A stretch of DNA of 7,931 nucleotides from Cyclobacteriaceae bacterium (GTDB lineage: Bacteria; Bacteroidota; Bacteroidia; Cytophagales; Cyclobacteriaceae), in contig JAUUZS010000180.1 of the NCBI GenBank assembly GCA_030589835.1, positions 1-7,931 on the forward strand, in the 5' to 3' direction. Shown piece by piece: positions 6,829 to 7,931 of this stretch; the first letter of the stretch is position 1, and every line of letters begins with the position of its first letter. Under the pieces are notes generated by a model that was not told the origin of the DNA, searched no databases, and worked only from the letters and a program-made list of their open reading frames with translations. The position numbers and the translations under genes are program-made.

Positions 6829-7041
6829 TTAAAGATTTAATTTAATTTTTTTGGTAACATGATACACTATGTGTTTTAGTGGAAATCTTCTATCAATATT
6901 AAGTTGTTTAGCATGGTGATTATTACGATATATCACACTTTGTTTTTCTTGATTCACTAATTTTTCCGTAAAACCCGAAAATTGAGTACAGCATATAATT
7001 GCTACAATAATGCCAATAAATATCACTGATTTGCTTTTCAT
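6829..7041 (-). CDS. Possible small exported protein of 70 residues, unrecognised
   Basis: From ATG at 7041 the frame encodes 70 residues. The N-terminus MKSKSVIFIGIIVAIICCTQF looks like a signal peptide or membrane anchor: two Lys, then about a dozen hydrophobic residues, with Cys-Cys at 17-18. The remainder is strongly basic and rich in Asn and His (NNHHAKQLNIDRRF, then HVTKKIKLNL). I recognise no family. The Cys pair could suggest a lipoprotein, but the residues before it (VAII) are not a clean lipobox. The stop is only 11 bases before the Spy-like gene, so the two may form an operon. No Shine-Dalgarno sequence precedes the ATG, only an A-rich stretch, which is common in Bacteroidota. The frame continues upstream to a TTG at 7101, which I judge less likely as a start. 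It could instead be the untranslated leader of the Spy-like gene. Confidence 0.4.
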   Translation of the reverse strand: MKSKSVIFIGIIVAIICCTQFSGFTEKLVNQEKQSVIYRNNHHAKQLNIDRRFPLKHIVYHVTKKIKLNL

Positions 7042-7135
7042 CGAATTTGATTTTTTTTCTAAAATCCGATTCAAAGGATTTAAAAAAATAAAAACGATCA
7101 AAATTTAATCAACCAATCCTCTGATAATATCAACT

Positions 7136-7153
7136 AATGCAAATCCTTGCATT
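7136..7153. promoter_or_regulatory. Perfect dyad AATGCAA-N4-TTGCATT in the divergent intergenic region
   Basis: AATGCAA (7136-7142) and TTGCATT (7147-7153) are perfect inverted halves around ATCC. The dyad sits in the 264-base gap between the minus-strand small frame (start 7041) and the plus-strand kinase (start 7306). It could be an operator for either gene, or simply a short hairpin. I saw no convincing TAnnTTTG promoter box in this gap on either strand. The rest of the gap is AT-rich with no coding signal that I would trust. Confidence 0.3.
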
Positions 7154-7305
7154 TGTGCCCGTAATCAGGTCTGGCTAGCATATTCACCATCAGAAAAAAA
7201 TAACCAGAAAATGTAATTGATGTCATCTGCTCACTGATTGAAATTAACCTGATATTCATTGAAAATAATTGTTGGGGAATTTTTATTGAATTACTTTCAA
7301 GGCTT

Positions 7306-7931
7306 ATGGGAATAAAAATTTTATTAAATAAGTACAATTTGTTGATGCACCTCCTTTTTTGGGGAGGGTATTTATCCTTATCTGTTTTTGTATTTAGTGG
7401 AAGGGAGGAATTAGAACGCGCATTTTTAATCAGTTTGATTCTGATAATACCCCAGGTAATCATTGCCTATATTAATATGGAGCTTCTGATACCTCGATTT
7501 TTTATTAAAAAGGAGTATTGGAAATATGCAGGGTTTGTCCTTTTGTGTTTTGCCGGGTTTTATCTTTTTTATGAATTTGTACTCCCTTTGATTTTTGAAA
7601 AAATAGGTGCTCCGCAGCATCAAGGTGGACGGCGCTGGATTCAGGATAATCCTGAGATGAGCGAGAGACCATTTTTTAGTCCAATGCGCAGAATGCGAAT
7701 GATTTACTCATTTACACAGACATTGGCAATCTATTTTTTATCGACAGCCTTCAAGACCTCGCAGATAGCGCTAAAAAGAGAAAAGGAAGCCTCAGAGCTA
7801 AAAAGTGAAAACCTGAATTCAGAATTGAAATTTTTACGGTCACAAATCAATCCACACTTTTTGTTCAATGCCTTAAATAACATTTATACCTTATCAATAA
7901 TCAAATCTGATAAAACCCCAGATAATATATT
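7306..7931 (+). CDS. LytS/YehU-type membrane sensor histidine kinase, 3'-truncated by the window edge
   Basis: The frame stays open from 7204 to the window end. ATG at 7306 gives 208 codons, with AAGG a few bases upstream as a weak ribosome binding site; ATG at 7345 is an alternative. Four hydrophobic segments are visible at about residues 11-30, 39-64, 72-99 and 133-149. Between the third and fourth lies a loop of about 30 residues rich in Arg, Pro and Met (GGRRWIQDNPEMSERPFF, then SPMRRMRM). A coiled-coil-like linker (150-178, KREKEASELKSENLNSELKF) leads to LRSQINPHFLFNALNNIYTL. That is the His_kinase (PF06580) phosphorylation motif, with His184 as the expected phospho-acceptor. The ATP-binding domain lies beyond the window. 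Such kinases normally pair with a LytTR-type response regulator, expected immediately downstream. The gene is divergent from the Spy-like gene, which might be its target or accessory. Confidence 0.9.
   Translation, partial: MGIKILLNKYNLLMHLLFWGGYLSLSVFVFSGREELERAFLISLILIIPQVIIAYINMELLIPRFFIKKEYWKYAGFVLLCFAGFYLFYEFVLPLIFEKIGAPQHQGGRRWIQDNPEMSERPFFSPMRRMRMIYSFTQTLAIYFLSTAFKTSQIALKREKEASELKSENLNSELKFLRSQINPHFLFNALNNIYTLSIIKSDKTPDNI

Noticed and set aside
6864..6874. Short dyad ACAC-TAT-GTGT upstream of the Spy-like gene
   Set aside because: Arms of four bases are expected by chance at this density, and it falls inside the possible small coding frame.
7134..7623. Two minus-strand frames opposite the kinase
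   Set aside because: The plus-strand frame carries four membrane segments and the NPHFLFN motif, so the antisense frames are shadows.

Overview
The window looks like a chromosomal piece of a member of the Bacteroidota. The signs are AT-rich DNA, few Shine-Dalgarno sequences, signal peptides ending in Ala-Gln, an LTXXQ/Spy-type periplasmic protein and a LytS-type histidine kinase. No mobile element, tRNA, rRNA or CRISPR array is visible. The assignment rests on style and protein families, not on a marker gene.

Layout. Positions 1-3708 hold a tightly packed plus-strand operon. It contains the tail of a LolA-like outer-membrane lipoprotein-sorting protein, a patatin-type lipid acyl hydrolase (GTG start one base after the previous stop), a soluble family-2 glycosyltransferase, an exported START-domain lipid-binding protein (ATGA overlap with the glycosyltransferase), and an outer-membrane beta-barrel resembling the DUF1302 family. 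Positions 3709-4086 are a non-coding gap with several inverted repeats. Positions 4087-6312 encode a 741-residue cation-chloride cotransporter-like protein (SLC12/APC superfamily) that seems to begin with TTG. A long imperfect inverted repeat at 6332-6405 separates it from a convergent minus-strand pair: a Spy/CpxP-like periplasmic protein (6407-6817) and, upstream of it, a possible 70-residue exported peptide (6829-7041). The right end (7306-7931) is the first two thirds or so of a membrane histidine kinase of the LytS/YehU type. It is divergent from the pair and cut by the window edge.

How the genes may work together. The first operon combines a lipase, a sugar transferase, a periplasmic lipid-binding fold, a LolA-like carrier and an outer-membrane barrel. 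This is the parts list of a pathway that modifies a lipid and moves it across the envelope. LolA-like proteins of this kind usually sit beside an MMPL/RND exporter, so one is predicted just upstream of the window. This operon is the best candidate for an undescribed system; its substrate cannot be read from the sequence. The kinase and the divergent Spy-like gene could form an envelope-stress sensing unit, but that rests on position alone. The transporter appears independent of both groups.
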